Assembly: GCF_949628265.1 (NCBI RefSeq)
Contig: NC_088786.1
Coordinates: forward strand, 13,702,001-13,766,000
DNA length: 64,000 bases
Origin: Cloeon dipterum
Lineage: Eukaryota > Arthropoda > Insecta > Ephemeroptera > Baetidae
Direction: 5' to 3'
Positions 61,301 to 64,000 of this stretch are shown here, one piece after another (position 1 is the first letter of the stretch; each line of letters starts with the position of its first letter). The position numbers were made by a program, and so were the translations under genes. Under the pieces are notes generated by a model that did no database searches, was not told the DNA's origin, and saw only the letters and a program-made list of their open reading frames with translations.

Positions 61301-63878
61301 GTGTTTATTTCAAATCTAGCGAGATTTATGGATTTACTTGGCAAGTGTTGTTTTTTAGACTAACAAGAAAAATCACCTTTGGCCAGCTGAATTTACTTGT
61401 GTGGAAGCTACTTTGCGCAGCCAGCATGTGAGCGAGACTCAGGTCACTGCTGGAGAAGTCACGCTTATCCCTGAATACAAATGTGTCCAATTCAGCTAGC
61501 TTGCTGAGTGGCTGGATGACTTCAAGATCAGGGAAAAGAGCTTTGAGATCAGGTGGAGGTAACGGAACATCAGCGGAAGCAGTCTGTTCCTTCTCTTTAA
61601 CGGCGATAGGCTTCTCCTTTTCATTGATCTTTTCTTCAAGTTTTTCTGGTTCCTCTTCCTCTTTTTCAGACTCTTTTTCCTTCTCCATGGTAGGCTCGTC
61701 CTGCTTTTCATCTTTTTCAGCCCCCTCAGGTACTTCAACCTTCTCTTCTTCCTTCTTTTCCTCCTTATTTTCCTCATCAACGTCAATCTTTTCGGGCTCC
61801 TTTTCTTTTTCAGGACTAGCAGCCTGTTCCTCGATTTTCTCCTCTTCTTTGATTTCTTCAGGAGTTTTTGGTTTGGAGTCAATTGACTTAGCTCTCGCCT
61901 CAGCCGCTGCTGCAGCCGCTGCGGCTTGGCTCTTTCGCCTTGTGCACCTTGGCTCAGGCTTTTCCGGTTCCTCAGTAGCTGCGGCAGCTTTCTCTGCAGC
62001 GCGCTCTTTCTTAGACTTCTTTTCCTTTTTGGTGGTCTCAGGCTTTGACTTTTCCACGTCCGCAGTTGGTTTCTCTGACTCAGTGTCCTCCACCTTGTCA
62101 TCTGGTTTTATCTCCTCATCAACTTCCATTTTCTCTTCTTCCTCCAACTTTTCCTCTTTATTCTCCTTCTCATCTTCTTTGGCCTCTTTAATTTCAGATT
62201 CTTCTTCAGGCTGCTGCTCAGTTTCCTCTTTCTTTTCGGCTTCTTCCTTGGGTTTCTCAATCTCAGCAGGGCTCTTGGGCTTCTCAGTCACCTCCTTTGC
62301 CGCAGATTCCTCAGCAAGCTCTTCGACTGGTTTCTCAGTACATTCACCCTCAACATGTTTCTCTTCCTCGCCAGGTTTAGGTGCGACAATAGTGAGTTCA
62401 ACTTCATCCTTGTCTTCTTTAACCGATGCAGGGGCTGTAGTTGGGGCCAAGTCTTTCTTCATGCCTATTTTTTCGATCTTTAGAGTTCCCTCGCCCTTCT
62501 CCAGCTTTACGATAATCTCATCCTTGTCAATGCGCAGAATGTCTTCTGGCCTTTCAAGTTTGATCGCACCTATTGCGGCTTCCTCTTCTTCCTTGGACTT
62601 TTTCACTTCCGACTCTTCAGCCTTGCGAGCAGCACTACGCACGTGAGCGGGAACTTGGCCACAAGCGTATTGTCTCATCACGTCTCTAAATGAGAAATCT
62701 GCGTCGTTCAAGATGTATGTTTCGGTTCTTCCCAGACCATGCCTGCAGAATAAATAAATTAAATTATTTAGTGGATAGTATATTTTGCTCTAATATATTG
62801 TTAGGCTGAATGTAATGAATAACTCAGTTGCATTTAAACTTACTTAGCAGCTCCAAGAAGAAGCTCCTTGTCGTGTTTGCCTGACAGCCACCATTCAGGC
62901 AGGTCAGGTGAAGATTGGCACAGTTTCAGTCTCTCCTCTAAATTGGGGCTGAAGATAGTTTCTTCTCGTACCTTGTTCAACAAATCTAAACGCTCTAGCG
63001 TTCGCCTCGCTTTCTCCTCAGAGATCGGATCAACAACAATATCTAGAAGTTCTGCAAAACAATAATTCATATTAAATTAAGTTGAAACCTGACAAAAGAG
63101 CGAAATAACAAACCTTCATCCTCTGTGAGCTTCATACCGCACACTCGCTTCAGCATCGTACAGAATGCCCTGTAGTATTCAGTCATTGCCTCATCCTGTT
63201 TCCGTTCAAGGCGAGATATGCTTCTAAACTTGTTCCAGTCATATTGACCACGTTTTCTGGAAAATATAGTTTGTTCTTCAGTCCACTAATTCAACATTTT
63301 GGAGCCAGTCAAATTTATTGAGTAGTATATTTAATTTAATTTTCGATATATATGCCACAGAAAAATCAGAATAAATGTTAAATTATTATAGCAAAAGTGG
63401 CAAGATTTATGGTCAAAAGAAAGAACAAGGCATAACTTCAAATCTTGGCGCTCATGGATTTAGGATGGTAGCAATATGCACCACACTTTAGCGTTAATTT
63501 ACAGCTAGTGCCTTGAGAGTAACATGTTACCTGTCGTACTCGACTCCAAAGGAGGAAACAGTGCGAAAGAAGTCAGCCTCCTCCTTGCGCGACCAGCGGC
63601 GCACGGATTCCAAGGCAGCGTGGTGGTGACGACCGCGCAGCAACTGCTCCATCTTTTCGCGCTTCTCATTCTTGGCTCGCTGCGCCATCTTCATCTCCTC
63701 ACGCTTGAAATTACGCTGGTATGATGTGATGACGCGTCTCAGTCTTGTGTTGAGATCGGCCACCGAGGGCCAGGGTGCCTTATCGCCACCCTCGACAGGG
63801 TGCTCGCCTTCTAACTCGACGGGCTCGGCCTCAGCTTCGTCGTCGTCTGAAATCTTGCCCAGCTCTTCGTCAGTGATT
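55356..63878 (-). CDS. kis: Kismet/CHD7-family chromatin remodeller, C-terminal part
   Basis: Ten minus-strand exons join in phase: 63531-63878, 63114-63256, 62844-63051, 61377-62742, 60529-60929, 59733-59954, 57843-58434, 57252-57479, 56941-57111 and 55356-56834 (stop). They give about 1,718 residues; the chromodomains and helicase lie beyond the right edge. Recognisable in order are a SANT-like block (RRWSRKEEADFFRTVSSFG), the SLIDE-like region (RLERKQDEAMTEYYRAFC), a second block (KELLLGAAKHGLGRTE), a very long Glu/Lys-rich exon, WPKDNVLQSRLEQVV, PIDLSSG, and a BRK domain split over two exons (NIPVINRSTGKKLTGSKAP; LGQWLLENPMFEIDPKW). The last exon carries FDPK repeats and a Gln-rich coiled stretch. 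The family slides nucleosomes at active enhancers and promoters; kismet is a trithorax-group gene. Confidence 0.93.
56236..56480 (-). repeat. 21-bp coding minisatellite in kismet
   Basis: Encodes eight consecutive FDPKSLG heptads flanked by FDPKNPL variants, eleven FDPK cores in all. Synonymous differences between units show they are not brand new. In-frame unit length keeps the reading frame. Confidence 0.9.
58515..58638. repeat. Short foldback in a kismet intron
   Basis: CTGGTCCCGGTAAAATTGCG at about 58516 pairs with CGCAATTTTATCGGGACCAG ending at 58638, one mismatch in 20. Pairing continues imperfectly inwards. Confidence 0.75.
58755..59017. repeat. 263-bp palindromic foldback in the same kismet intron
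   Basis: AGAAATTAAATGCAG at the left end is complementary to the right end. Pairing continues through TGTGTAGCGGGC / GCTCGCTACACA, AGCCCTAATT / AATTAGGGCT and, around the loop, CCTGTCCCGTC / GACGGGACAGG. It resembles a miniature foldback element. Confidence 0.82.
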
Positions 63879-64000
63879 CTGCAAGAAAAGAGAACTGCGA
63901 TCAAGAAACAGAAGATGGCAACCATGTGGTAGGGTGGAGGGCGCGTGATAACCATGAATGTGACACATATATAAAATCAAGCATGCAGTGGGCGGGTGTG

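Noticed and set aside
61483-62646. Plus-strand Ser/Phe-rich ORF of 387 codons
   Set aside because: Antisense shadow of the Glu/Lys-rich kismet exon; Glu codons read backwards give Ser and Phe.

Overview
This window is eukaryotic nuclear DNA, most likely from an insect or another arthropod. It is AT-rich, its genes are split into short exons by GT-AG introns (many only 50-100 bases), and the proteins are typical animal ones, including a kismet/CHD7-type remodeller with an insect-style low-complexity C-terminus. The species cannot be read from the sequence. Exon joins given here were worked out by eye from splice sites, reading phase and family resemblance; summed coding lengths are multiples of three for every complete gene.

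Layout, left to right. 140-2604 (+): 3' part of a Myb-repeat protein, probably SNAPC4. 3760-4741 (-): an unrecognised small protein gene. 6933-22424: a large repeat block. An old inverted-repeat element (6933-7873 plus 21212-22424) is interrupted by a 13,330-bp DNA transposon at 7874-21203 with an exact 8-bp target duplication and 573-bp terminal inverted repeats. Inside are an eight-exon gene joining an ISXO2/Merlin-type DDE transposase to an OTU-like domain, and three satellite arrays (142, 142 and about 153 bp) whose units all descend from a unit already present in the terminal repeats. 23313-25563 (-): BTB-BACK-PHR protein. 26554-28858 (+): mitochondrial ribosomal protein S5. 28859-35580: gene-poor. 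35580-40520 (+): SV2-type synaptic vesicle transporter with an overlapping upstream ORF. 42085-44364 (-): TBC1D20. 45152-53488 (+): UPF2, with a 1.7-kb near-perfect foldback in one intron. 55356-63878 (-): 3' portion of kismet/CHD7, running off the right edge.

Functional themes. The host genes are unrelated housekeeping or neuronal genes: snRNA transcription, mitochondrial translation, vesicle transport, Rab1 GAP, nonsense-mediated decay and chromatin remodelling. TBC1D20 and UPF2 are head to head about 0.8 kb apart; UPF2 and kismet are tail to tail.

The item most likely to be new is the 13.3-kb element. It is a giant relative of the normally small Merlin transposons, its terminal-repeat unit has been amplified into satellites filling over half of its length, and its transposase appears to be spliced in frame to an OTU-protease-like domain.
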